Positions 38,145-45,849 of a stretch of 64,000 nt of DNA are shown here, one piece after another (the first letter of the stretch is position 1; each line of letters begins with the position of its first letter). Under the pieces are notes generated by a model. That model was not told the DNA's origin, ran no database searches, and saw nothing but the letters and a program-made list of their open reading frames with translations. Source of the DNA: Acetobacter aceti NBRC 14818. Lineage in GTDB: Bacteria > Pseudomonadota > Alphaproteobacteria > Acetobacterales > Acetobacteraceae. The translations under genes and the position numbers were made by a program. The DNA lies in NCBI RefSeq assembly GCF_000193495.2, contig NZ_AP023410.1:3061501-3125500 (forward strand), written 5' to 3'.

Positions 38145-38876
38145 ATGACTGATCGCGTTGCTGTTATTACCGGTGGAAGCCGTGGCATCGGTGCTGCTGT
38201 TGCAGAACATCTCGCCAGAGATGGCTTCGATATCGCGTTTTCCTATGCGCGAAGCGAGGCGCAGGCCAACGAGTTGTGCAAGAAAATCGAGCAGATCGGG
38301 CGGAAAGCCAAGGCCATTCAGGCCGATGGCGCGACGGTTGAGGGCAACAAGAAGATCATCGCGGAAACCGTGAAGCACTTTGGACGGATTGATGCGCTGG
38401 TGTGCAACGCGGGCGCTTATCCGTACACAACCATCGATCAGGCCAGCATCGAGGATATCGAGAAAGTTCTGAACCTCAACGTCCGCGGCGTCATGATCGA
38501 GACGCGGGAAGCGCTTCAACACATGAAAAGCGGTGGACGCATCATTCTGATGGGCTCAGCTTTTGCAGGGCGTCTGCCGTTCCCCGGTCTGTCTCTCTAT
38601 GGCGCGACCAAAGCGGCGCTGCGTGGCTTTGCGCAGGGTGCTGCCCGTGATCTCGGTAAGAAAGGCATCACCATCAACGTGGTTGAGCCCGGCCCGATCG
38701 ACACCGACATGAATCCAGCGGATGCGGAGGGCGCGGCAGCGCTTGCGGGCTTCGTTGCGACCGGCGCTTACGGTCATGTCGGAGACATCGCCCGCATGGT
38801 GGCGTTCCTTGCCCGCCCGGATGCCGGGTATGTCACAGGCGCGGCCATTCCTGTGGATGGCGGCCTGCTGGCCTGA
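38145..38876 (+). CDS. short-chain dehydrogenase/reductase
   Basis: A 243-residue classical SDR. The cofactor motif TGGSRGIG, NAGAYPYTT, the catalytic Ser in MGSAFAGR and the YGATK motif are all visible; PGPIDTDMNP follows as in family members. It oxidises or reduces an alcohol/carbonyl with NAD(P)(H). The ATG at 38145 gives the normal N-terminus (TDRVAVITGG). It is likely controlled by the divergent AraC-type regulator. Substrate unknown. Confidence 0.92.
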   Translation: MTDRVAVITGGSRGIGAAVAEHLARDGFDIAFSYARSEAQANELCKKIEQIGRKAKAIQADGATVEGNKKIIAETVKHFGRIDALVCNAGAYPYTTIDQASIEDIEKVLNLNVRGVMIETREALQHMKSGGRIILMGSAFAGRLPFPGLSLYGATKAALRGFAQGAARDLGKKGITINVVEPGPIDTDMNPADAEGAAALAGFVATGAYGHVGDIARMVAFLARPDAGYVTGAAIPVDGGLLA

Positions 38877-38881
38877 TTGAA

Positions 38882-38939
38882 GCAGGAGAGGGGACACGCT
38901 GTTCGTGTCATGGCTGTCCCCCTCTTGAAACGATCCTGC
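38882..38939 (+). terminator. imperfect long hairpin after the SDR gene
   Basis: Outer arms GCAGGA and TCCTGC enclose AGAGGGGACA paired with TGTCCCCCTCT, with one bulge. It starts a few bases after the stop codon. No good T-run follows, so it may need Rho or serve only to protect the transcript end. Confidence 0.45.
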
Positions 38940-39156
38940 CTTCAATCCACCTGAAAGGCGTAACTGTAGCGGCCGCTTATCTTCTTTCCGGAGAATGCGA
39001 CGGTACGGTGATGTTTTGAGGAGCCTGCCTGATGAGGATGTTCACTCTGAAGGCGGGTTTCTGTTTTCGCGTCCCTGCGCTAAACCTGAGCCAGAACCAA
39101 GCTGAGTCTGGTGCGGGCAGGCGTGTGGCGGTTTCAGGAAGGCAGGATTGCAGACG

Positions 39157-40164
39157 ATGGATTATATAATCGGCCAGAACCGTTCAGCGCCTCCCACCGG
39201 TAGCGGAGCCGGTCGGCATGGGGAGACGACACCGGTCACTCCGGGAGCGGCTCCGGGGCAGACGGCTGGCGGTGACATCATCATGGATGGCACCGAGGCC
39301 AATTTCATGCAGATCGTGCTGGAAGCCAGCCGCAATGTGCCGGTTCTTGTCGATTTCTGGGCTGACTGGTGTGGTCCCTGCAAACAGCTCACGCCGGTTA
39401 TCGAGCGTGTGGTTACGGCGGCCAAGGGACGGGTCAGACTCGTCAAGGTCGATATCGAGGCCAACCGCAATCTTGCCGCGCAGCTGACCCGTGTGGGACT
39501 GCCGCTTCAGTCCATCCCGATGGTGGCGGCGTTCTGGAAAGGCCAGATTCTGGACCTGTTTCAGGGCGCGCTCCCGGAAAGTCAGGTCAAGCAGTTCGTC
39601 GAAACAGTTCTGAAAGCAACTGGTGGCGGTACGCTTCCAAGTGCCGATCTTCTGGTAGAAGCCGGTGCGGCAATGGAAGCGGGAGAGCCTGCCCGTGCTG
39701 CCGAGCTTTATTCCTCTGTTCTGGAAGATGAAGCCGAGAATCCGGCGGCCTGGGGCGGTCTCATCCGCGCCATGATGGCGCTGGACGATGAAGAAGCGGC
39801 AGCGGCGGCTCTGGCCGATGTGCCAGCGGCCATCACGACGCATCCGGAGATCGAAGGTGCGCGTGCCGAGTTGGAACTGAAGCGTGAAGGCCGGAAGGTC
39901 GCAGGAGAAGCCGATGAGCTTCGCAAACGCATTGCGGCCAATCCTGACGATTTTGAAGCGCGGATGGATCTTGCCAACGCGCTGAATGTCGCCGGTCATC
40001 GCGAAGAGGCTGCTTCCGAGCTTCTGGCGATCATCAAGGCGGATCGTGACTGGAAAGAAGGCGCTGCCAAACAGCTGCTGTTCAAGTTCTTTGAGGCATG
40101 GGGCCATACGGACCCGGCGACCGTGTCGTCGCGTCGTCGTCTCTCTTCCATGCTGTTCTCCTGA
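39157..40164 (+). CDS. thioredoxin-domain/TPR protein (YbbN/CnoX-like co-chaperone)
   Basis: A 335-residue cytosolic protein. The thioredoxin domain (about 45-155) carries the redox motif WCGPC and the cis-proline region QSIPMVAAF. The rest is TPR-like helices (AGEPARAAELYSSVLEDEAE). In E. coli the homologue YbbN/CnoX is a holdase that passes clients to DnaK and GroEL; here both active-site cysteines are kept, as in other alphaproteobacteria. ATG at 39157 is chosen over a TTG 9 bases before. It leads a run with the LON-domain, Trm112 and lipoprotein genes. Confidence 0.9.
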   Translation: MDYIIGQNRSAPPTGSGAGRHGETTPVTPGAAPGQTAGGDIIMDGTEANFMQIVLEASRNVPVLVDFWADWCGPCKQLTPVIERVVTAAKGRVRLVKVDIEANRNLAAQLTRVGLPLQSIPMVAAFWKGQILDLFQGALPESQVKQFVETVLKATGGGTLPSADLLVEAGAAMEAGEPARAAELYSSVLEDEAENPAAWGGLIRAMMALDDEEAAAAALADVPAAITTHPEIEGARAELELKREGRKVAGEADELRKRIAANPDDFEARMDLANALNVAGHREEAASELLAIIKADRDWKEGAAKQLLFKFFEAWGHTDPATVSSRRRLSSMLFS

Positions 40165-40170
40165 GGAGGA

Positions 40171-40887
40171 ATGGGTCTGGCTACCGGTTCTCACTTTTTC
40201 GATGACAACACCCCGCGGAGAGTGCCCCGCCTCGGTGACATCACCCTTGCGGACCTTCCGGCGGAAATAGGGCTTTTTCCCCTGTTTGGCACGTTGCTGC
40301 TGCCGCGGGGGAAGTTGCCGCTGAATGTGTTTGAGCCGCGGTATATCGGACTGATTGAAGATGCGCTTGCCGATCAGCGACTGATCGGCATCATCCAGCC
40401 ATTCAGCGAAATTGATGACGATGAGGATTTCGCTGCCGAACCGCATCTGTTTGAAGTCGGGTGCATTGGTCGCATCACATCCTTCGTGGAACGGCTGGAC
40501 AATACATATGCCATTACACTGACGGGTATCAGTCGCTTCCGGTATCTGCGCGAGAGCGAAGGGGCGCGTGGCTATCGTCGCGCCCGTATCGATGTTTCTG
40601 CGTATGCAGGTGATCTGAATGAGATTCCTTCTGCGCCGTTCGATCGGAAACTGCTGCTGGAATCGCTCAAGGAGTATTTTGAGTCCCGCGGCATGGGGGT
40701 GCGGTGGGAAGTGATCGATCAGATGGCGGATGACGCCCTTCTGGTTGCGTTGCCGATGATCTGTCCTTTCCCTTCGCCGGAAAAACAGGCATTGCTTGAG
40801 GCGGATACGCTGACCGAACGGGCGCGGGTGTTGCAGTCGCTTCTTGATCTCTCCGGATCGCAGAACGGCGGCGCCCGGCCAGTATAG
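40171..40887 (+). CDS. LON peptidase substrate-binding domain protein
   Basis: A 238-residue protein consisting of the LON N-terminal substrate-binding domain alone ([32 protein letters not shown], later [21 protein letters not shown]). It lacks the ATPase and protease domains. Its role is unknown; it could bind unfolded proteins, in keeping with the co-chaperone gene six bases upstream. A GAGGAGG site lies unusually close to the ATG. Confidence 0.9.
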   Translation: MGLATGSHFFDDNTPRRVPRLGDITLADLPAEIGLFPLFGTLLLPRGKLPLNVFEPRYIGLIEDALADQRLIGIIQPFSEIDDDEDFAAEPHLFEVGCIGRITSFVERLDNTYAITLTGISRFRYLRESEGARGYRRARIDVSAYAGDLNEIPSAPFDRKLLLESLKEYFESRGMGVRWEVIDQMADDALLVALPMICPFPSPEKQALLEADTLTERARVLQSLLDLSGSQNGGARPV

Positions 40888-40915
40888 AATTTCTGTTTGT
40901 TTTTTGGAGACAGTC

Positions 40916-41104
40916 ATGACGACCACCGAGACTTCGCCCCCTCTGGATCAGCGGCTTCTGTCTCTCCTTGTCTGCCCGGTGACGAAAGGGCCGCTGATCT
41001 ATGATCGTGAGGCTTCGGAACTGATCAGCGAACGGGCCGGTCTGGCCTTCCCTGTCCGCGATGGGATTCCGATCATGCTGCCGGAAGAAGCCCGCGCACT
41101 TTGA
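40916..41104 (+). CDS. Trm112-family (UPF0434) protein
   Basis: A 62-residue protein matching the Trm112/YcaR family: [17 protein letters not shown] near the start and [18 protein letters not shown] at the end. Eukaryotic Trm112 activates methyltransferases; the bacterial role is less clear. TTGGAGA precedes the ATG at 40916. The gene follows the LON-domain gene in a conserved alphaproteobacterial order. Confidence 0.92.
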   Translation: MTTTETSPPLDQRLLSLLVCPVTKGPLIYDREASELISERAGLAFPVRDGIPIMLPEEARAL

Positions 41105-41131
41105 TCAGGTGTCTGCGACTTAGAGAGTGAG

Positions 41132-41479
41132 ATGTGTCGTCCGGCCATAATGAGTGTTTCGCGATGGGTTATGGTTTTCACGCCCGTCGCCTTTCTGGCA
41201 TCCTGCGGGCTGTCCGGGACTGACCCGAAGGCCGGGGATAATATCGATGTTCCGCCGGAGCGTCCCGGTCGCAATATACCTGAAGCGGCTGAGGCAGAAG
41301 AGCGCCACGAGCGGGAGGCGAACTATAAGACGCCGCCTGCGGGTGGCGGTGTAAGGGAGGGCTATGAGCCTGCGCCTTATGCCGGTACGGCGTTGCCGAA
41401 ACCAGGCACATCCAACGCGACTCCCGATACCGAAGTCACATATGGGAAGCCGGATTCCGGGCAGAGCAAGCCTCGGTAA
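41132..41479 (+). CDS. predicted small lipoprotein
   Basis: A 115-residue precursor with a lipoprotein signal peptide ending FLASC (Cys near residue 25). The mature part is hydrophilic and rich in Pro, Glu and Gly with no recognisable fold. The ATG at 41132 has AGAGAG before it; an ATG at 41150 is an alternative. It closes the thioredoxin-LON-Trm112 run, 27 bases after the Trm112 stop. A weak AACCTC/GAGGT hairpin follows the stop codon. Confidence 0.75.
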   Translation: MCRPAIMSVSRWVMVFTPVAFLASCGLSGTDPKAGDNIDVPPERPGRNIPEAAEAEERHEREANYKTPPAGGGVREGYEPAPYAGTALPKPGTSNATPDTEVTYGKPDSGQSKPR

Positions 41480-41584
41480 CCTCTTAATGAATAGGAGGTA
41501 TTTCCCTTAAACGTGTGACAACATCCTTTATTCGGTCGACAATACGTAACAAGAATACTGAAGTGACATCCCGGAGGCGACACA

Positions 41585-43123
41585 ATGAAACTTTTGGCAG
41601 TACATCCGAGCGCATTGATGTACACAAGAGTGTTTCTGAGACTGGAGCCTCTTGGGCTTGAGCTGGTAGCGGGCGCTGCGAGAAACGCAGGCCATGATGT
41701 GCAGCTCATAGATCTGCAGGTTGAGAAGCATAAGGATTACTGGAAGCTGGTCGAGGAGTTCCGTCCTGATGCTATCTGCTTCTGCGGTAATTATCTGGCG
41801 AACATCCCTGAAATCGTCGATCTCTGTAAGGAGACGAAAGACCGTTTCCCGGATTGTTTCACCATCGTGGGTGGTCACTCCGTTTCCTTCATTCCGCAGG
41901 ACGTTCTTGGTCTGTCGGAAGGCGCGATTGACTGTATTCTCAAGGGCGAAGGCGAGCCCAGCATTGGTCCACTGCTCGAAGGCTGGCTAAACGGGGATAT
42001 TTCCCAGGTTCCGGGTGTTGTTACGACCAGGTTCGAAGGGCCACCTCCGACATTCGTCAAAAGCCTTGATGAGGTTCGTCCTGCCCGTGACCTGCTGCGT
42101 CACCGGAACAAGTATTTCATCGGCACGCTCGATCCGGCGGCTTCCATCGAGTTTGCTCGTGGCTGTCCCTGGGATTGCACGTTCTGTAGCGCCTGGACGT
42201 TCTATGGCCGTTCCTATCGCACGGCTGACCCAAAAGTCATCGCTGATGAGCTGGAGGCCCTGAAGGAGCCCGGCGTCTTCATCGTCGATGACGTTGCCTT
42301 TGTTCATGCCGAGCATGGTCTGGCGATCGCCGCGGAGATTCGCAAGCGCGGGATCAAGAAGGAATATTATCTTGAAACCCGCGCGGATGTCCTCCTCCGC
42401 AACAAGGAAGTGTTCAAGGAATGGAGCGAAATCGGTCTCAGTTACATCTTCATTGGACTTGAAGCGGTCGATGAAGAGGGGCTGAAAAAGTTCCGCAAGC
42501 GTGTTTCTGTGGATAGCAACTTTGAAGCGCTGGAATATGCCCGTTCACTGGGTCTGATGGTGGCGATCAACCTCATTGCGGACCCGTCATGGACAAGGGA
42601 GCGTTTTGAGACGATCCGTCAGTGGTGTCTGGAGATTCCGGATATCGTCAATATTTCGGTGACGACGCCTTATCCCGGCACCGAGATATGGCACAAGGAA
42701 GCACGTCGTCTGACAACGCGCGATTATCGTCTGTTTGACATTCAGCACGCGGTCCTGCCGACGACATTGTCCCTGCCTGAGTTCTATGAGGAACTGGTGA
42801 AAACCCAGCAGGTTCTGAACACCAAGCATATGGGATGGTCGGCTCTTCGGGATACGGTCGGTATTGCCGCCCGTCTGCTGAGCAAGGGGCAGACGAACTT
42901 CGTCAAGATGATCTGGAAGTTCAATTCCGTCTTCAATCCCAAGCTGCAACTGGCGGATCATATGCGCAGACCGCGCTATGAGATGCCGATTCAGCCGGAC
43001 GTCGTTGATAAGATGAACGTCAAGGAACTGTATGTTCATGGTCCCGGAGGCAGGAAATCCCGCACCCTGGATGATGATACAGAAAAATTTGTGGATCAGA
43101 CGCGTATGGGGGCTGACGCCTGA
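41585..43123 (+). CDS. hpnR: hopanoid C-3 methylase (B12-binding radical SAM)
   Basis: A 512-residue enzyme that methylates hopanoids at C-3. The N-terminal cobalamin-binding domain (about 1-140, MKLLAVHPSALMYTRVFLRLE) precedes a radical SAM domain whose 4Fe-4S cysteines are Cys194, Cys198 and Cys201 (CPWDCTFC). The C-terminal 150 residues are the HpnR-specific extension. The reaction needs S-adenosylmethionine and cobalamin, and the product 3-methylhopanoids are known from acetic acid bacteria. Strong ribosome-binding site GGAGG before ATG. It is its own unit with a terminator downstream. Other hopanoid genes are not in the window. Confidence 0.93.
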   Translation: MKLLAVHPSALMYTRVFLRLEPLGLELVAGAARNAGHDVQLIDLQVEKHKDYWKLVEEFRPDAICFCGNYLANIPEIVDLCKETKDRFPDCFTIVGGHSVSFIPQDVLGLSEGAIDCILKGEGEPSIGPLLEGWLNGDISQVPGVVTTRFEGPPPTFVKSLDEVRPARDLLRHRNKYFIGTLDPAASIEFARGCPWDCTFCSAWTFYGRSYRTADPKVIADELEALKEPGVFIVDDVAFVHAEHGLAIAAEIRKRGIKKEYYLETRADVLLRNKEVFKEWSEIGLSYIFIGLEAVDEEGLKKFRKRVSVDSNFEALEYARSLGLMVAINLIADPSWTRERFETIRQWCLEIPDIVNISVTTPYPGTEIWHKEARRLTTRDYRLFDIQHAVLPTTLSLPEFYEELVKTQQVLNTKHMGWSALRDTVGIAARLLSKGQTNFVKMIWKFNSVFNPKLQLADHMRRPRYEMPIQPDVVDKMNVKELYVHGPGGRKSRTLDDDTEKFVDQTRMGADA

Positions 43124-43144
43124 GATTATTTTTCAAGGTGGATA

Positions 43145-43180
43145 AAAATGGCTGGATGCTACGGTATTCCAGTCGTTTTT
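43145..43180 (+). terminator. intrinsic terminator of hpnR
   Basis: AATGGCTGGA and TCCAGTCGTT form a 10-bp stem (with G-T pairs) around an 11-base loop, followed by a T-run (43176-43180). It starts about 20 bases after the hpnR stop. Confidence 0.75.
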
Positions 43181-43473
43181 ATGTATACCCTGTGGATGGG
43201 GACGATTAATAAGACACTAGAATAAACATTGAACGAATATCTTTGGACGTTTCTGTCCACGGCTTTTTTTACAGTGTCCATATAAAGATAGGCGTCAACG
43301 ATTTGAAATATTCATTTCGTATGGTGTAGAGGCGCGGTTACAAATAGTTTCGTCGCAGGTATTTATCCTTCTTCCCTTGAGATATCTGCAGCAGAGTTAT
43401 ATCTTTTCAAACTGTTCAGTGACGATGACTGTTTTGGTGGTGTAAGGCCGTCCGCTATGTGTCGGGAGAGTGG
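43181..43473. other. leader region of the exopolysaccharide cluster
   Basis: About 290 AT-rich bases with no gene. It must contain the promoter of the exopolysaccharide genes. GGGAGAG at the end is the ribosome-binding site of the first gene. No JUMPstart-like or riboswitch element was recognised. Confidence 0.35.
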
Positions 43474-44988
43474 ATGCTGATGAGTGACCGACGCTTGGTT
43501 GTGGATTCAGGTTATGCGGCCTCTGGCATTGAGGAGACTCAGCCATTGGTGGAAGCCCCGGCTATACGCCAGTTATTGAGGGAACCTTATCCTTATCTCC
43601 ACAGTATTCTGGCGATGGTCGTTCGCTGTCTGGACGCCATTTCCGTCGCAGCCGGGACGCTGGTTGCAGACTGGTTTGAGCAGGGCCCTTTTGCTCATTC
43701 TGGAGAAAGAGGCGTGGAAGCGGCCAGTCTGGTCGCTGTTATGGTTTTCTGTCTTTTCCCCAAAAAGTCAAAACTCCTTGCCTTTCCAAAAATCAGGCGT
43801 GCCAAAGCGCAGATTCGCTATCTGGTTACGCCCGTTTTTGCTGCATGCATTGCGTATGTCTGTTTCTCGGCCATTCTGTTGTCGGATGGGTTCGTGTCAC
43901 TGAAAATGGCTGCCGCGTGGGCGCTGTTTGCATGTATTGCGCTTTCCGTCGAAAGGTCAGTGCTGACATTCTGCCTGCATCAGCCCTCCATCGTGACCAA
44001 GCTGCGCCGGCGGGTTGCTATCGTTGGAACGGGAGCTGTGGCAACGGATCTGGTGAACCGCCTGTGTTCGGATGCAGGGCAGGCCTATTCTCTCTTCGGT
44101 CAATTCGACGATGTTGCTCATTATGATGCTGACCGAAAACTGGATGGAACGCTCGATAATCTGATTCACAGGAGCCGTCGGGAGGCGCTGCACGCCATCA
44201 TTCTGGCGTTTCCAGAGGCGGGGGATGCGGAGGCCAGGGTTCGTACTGTAGCGGTTGGTCTGAAGCCTGTGCTTTCGGATATTTACGTCACTCCAAATCT
44301 CGTCTCTGGTTTTGACCGTGTTCTTCCCTGCGAATTTCTGGGTGAGAATGCTGTCTTTGTGATTCAGAGACGACCGCTCTCCGATGTTCAGCTTATTGAG
44401 AAAGCGATTGTCGATTTTATTCTGGCTCTCTGCGTTTCCATCTTTCTCCTCCCGTTTCTTATCGGCGTTGCGATTGCCATAAAGTGTGATTCGAAAGGCC
44501 CTGTTTTCTTTCGACAGCCCCGGATCGGAAAGAACGGCAGGGAATTTATGGTCTACAAGTTCCGCTCCATGCATACCCATATGTCGGATCTCATGGCGGA
44601 ACGTCAGACAAGCCGTGACGATCCCCGTGTCACGCGTATCGGAAAATGGTTGCGGCGTCTGAGTATTGACGAGGTTCCCCAACTGCTGAATGTGCTCAAG
44701 GGAGAAATGTCGCTGGTCGGTCCCAGACCTCATGCGCCTCACACGCGTGCCGGCGGTTTGCTACTCGATGACGCTCTGGCCGAATATGTTTTGCGTTATC
44801 ATGTCAAACCCGGCATCACCGGTTGGGCGCAGATCAATGGTGCCCGTGGTGAGCTTGTCACGATTGACGACCTGAAAAAGAGGGTGGCTTACGATCTTGA
44901 TTATATCCGCCGCTGGTCTCTTGTTTTTGATTTCAGGATCATGATTCTGACCATCATCAGGGAGGTCTTCAGTCGTCATGCGTTCTGA
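43474..44988 (+). CDS. undecaprenyl-phosphate sugar phosphotransferase (exopolysaccharide initiation)
   Basis: A protein of about 504 residues that places the first sugar-1-phosphate, probably glucose, on undecaprenyl phosphate. Four N-terminal membrane helices are followed by a CoA-binding-like domain (RVAIVGTGAVATDLVNRL), a further helix (VDFILALCVSIFLLPFLIG) and the C-terminal sugar transferase domain with GPVFFRQPRIGKNGREFMVY, KFRSMHTH and SLVGPRPHAP. This is the WbaP/GumD/ExoY-like layout. The start ATG 43474 follows GGGAGAG; ATG 43480 is equally possible. It is the first gene of the cluster and overlaps the next by 11 bases. Confidence 0.92.
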   Translation: MLMSDRRLVVDSGYAASGIEETQPLVEAPAIRQLLREPYPYLHSILAMVVRCLDAISVAAGTLVADWFEQGPFAHSGERGVEAASLVAVMVFCLFPKKSKLLAFPKIRRAKAQIRYLVTPVFAACIAYVCFSAILLSDGFVSLKMAAAWALFACIALSVERSVLTFCLHQPSIVTKLRRRVAIVGTGAVATDLVNRLCSDAGQAYSLFGQFDDVAHYDADRKLDGTLDNLIHRSRREALHAIILAFPEAGDAEARVRTVAVGLKPVLSDIYVTPNLVSGFDRVLPCEFLGENAVFVIQRRPLSDVQLIEKAIVDFILALCVSIFLLPFLIGVAIAIKCDSKGPVFFRQPRIGKNGREFMVYKFRSMHTHMSDLMAERQTSRDDPRVTRIGKWLRRLSIDEVPQLLNVLKGEMSLVGPRPHAPHTRAGGLLLDDALAEYVLRYHVKPGITGWAQINGARGELVTIDDLKKRVAYDLDYIRRWSLVFDFRIMILTIIREVFSRHAF

Positions 44989-45793
44989 TGTTGCGCCCAA
45001 GGAAAAATACAAACGGTTCTGTGGCCATGATTTCCCGGTCGTCGGGGTCATGGGGCTGAACCTGATGGATATTCCTCGTGAAGATATTGTCGCCTGTCTG
45101 ATAGAGACTGTAAGGCAGAAGGGTGCGGCGAGGGTTATCAACGCGAATGCCCACTGTGTAACGCTTTCTCAAAAGCAGCCTTGGCTACGAGAGCTTTTTG
45201 ACAGGGCTGAAATCGCGTTTTGCGATGGTGCCGGTGTCCAGTTGGCCTCAATGTTCCTGACGGGCAAGAATCTGCACAGGACAACGCCACCCGAATGGAT
45301 TGGCAACATGCTATCCGCTCTGGGTGAGAAGGCAGATATTTTCTGGCTGGGCGGAGAGCAGGAGGTTGCTGAAAAAGGCGCGGCTGCCTTTGCAGCGAAA
45401 TATGGCTGTCGGACCGCGGGTGTTCAGCATGGTTTTTTTGACGCCACTCCTGGCAGCCCGGAATCTGAGACGGTTCTCGCAAAGATTGTAGCGGCGAAAC
45501 CATCGGTGCTTCTGCTCAATATGGGAATGCCGCGTCAGGAACAGTGGCTATGGGATAACTGGGACAGGCTGCCGCCAATGGTGGCGATAACGGCTGGAGC
45601 CCTTGTTGATCATGCGGCCGGACGCGTTTCACGCCCACCCAGATGGGTTGCGAATCTGGGGCTTGAATGGCTAGTCAGACTGAGCCGTGAGCCAACAAGG
45701 CTGTGGCGTCGATATCTGCTGGGGCTGCCTCGTTTTGGTCTGTATGTACTATGGTGGCGGTTATGCGCCCTGCTTGGTAAAAAAATGGTGTAA
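44978..45793 (+). CDS. WecG/TagA/CpsF-family glycosyltransferase
   Basis: A 271-residue glycosyltransferase of GT family 26, as GumM and WecG, which adds a sugar to a lipid-linked intermediate at the inner face of the membrane. Landmarks are GLNLMDIPREDI, INANAHCVTLSQKQPWL, AEIAFCDGAGVQLAS and VLLLNMGMPRQEQWL. Start ATG 44978 overlaps the preceding stop. Basic, hydrophobic C-terminus suggests membrane association. The exact sugar is not predictable. Confidence 0.9.
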   Translation: MRSDVAPKEKYKRFCGHDFPVVGVMGLNLMDIPREDIVACLIETVRQKGAARVINANAHCVTLSQKQPWLRELFDRAEIAFCDGAGVQLASMFLTGKNLHRTTPPEWIGNMLSALGEKADIFWLGGEQEVAEKGAAAFAAKYGCRTAGVQHGFFDATPGSPESETVLAKIVAAKPSVLLLNMGMPRQEQWLWDNWDRLPPMVAITAGALVDHAAGRVSRPPRWVANLGLEWLVRLSREPTRLWRRYLLGLPRFGLYVLWWRLCALLGKKMV

Positions 45794-45849
45794 TCCGCAG
45801 GGACGTGAGAACACTGATAAAATTTTGTTGGGTTTAGGATCTTTCTGGC

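Noticed and set aside
39184..40926. 580-codon open frame on the minus strand
   Set aside because: It lies opposite the thioredoxin and LON-domain genes, has no family-like motifs and is Arg/His-rich as expected of an antisense shadow.
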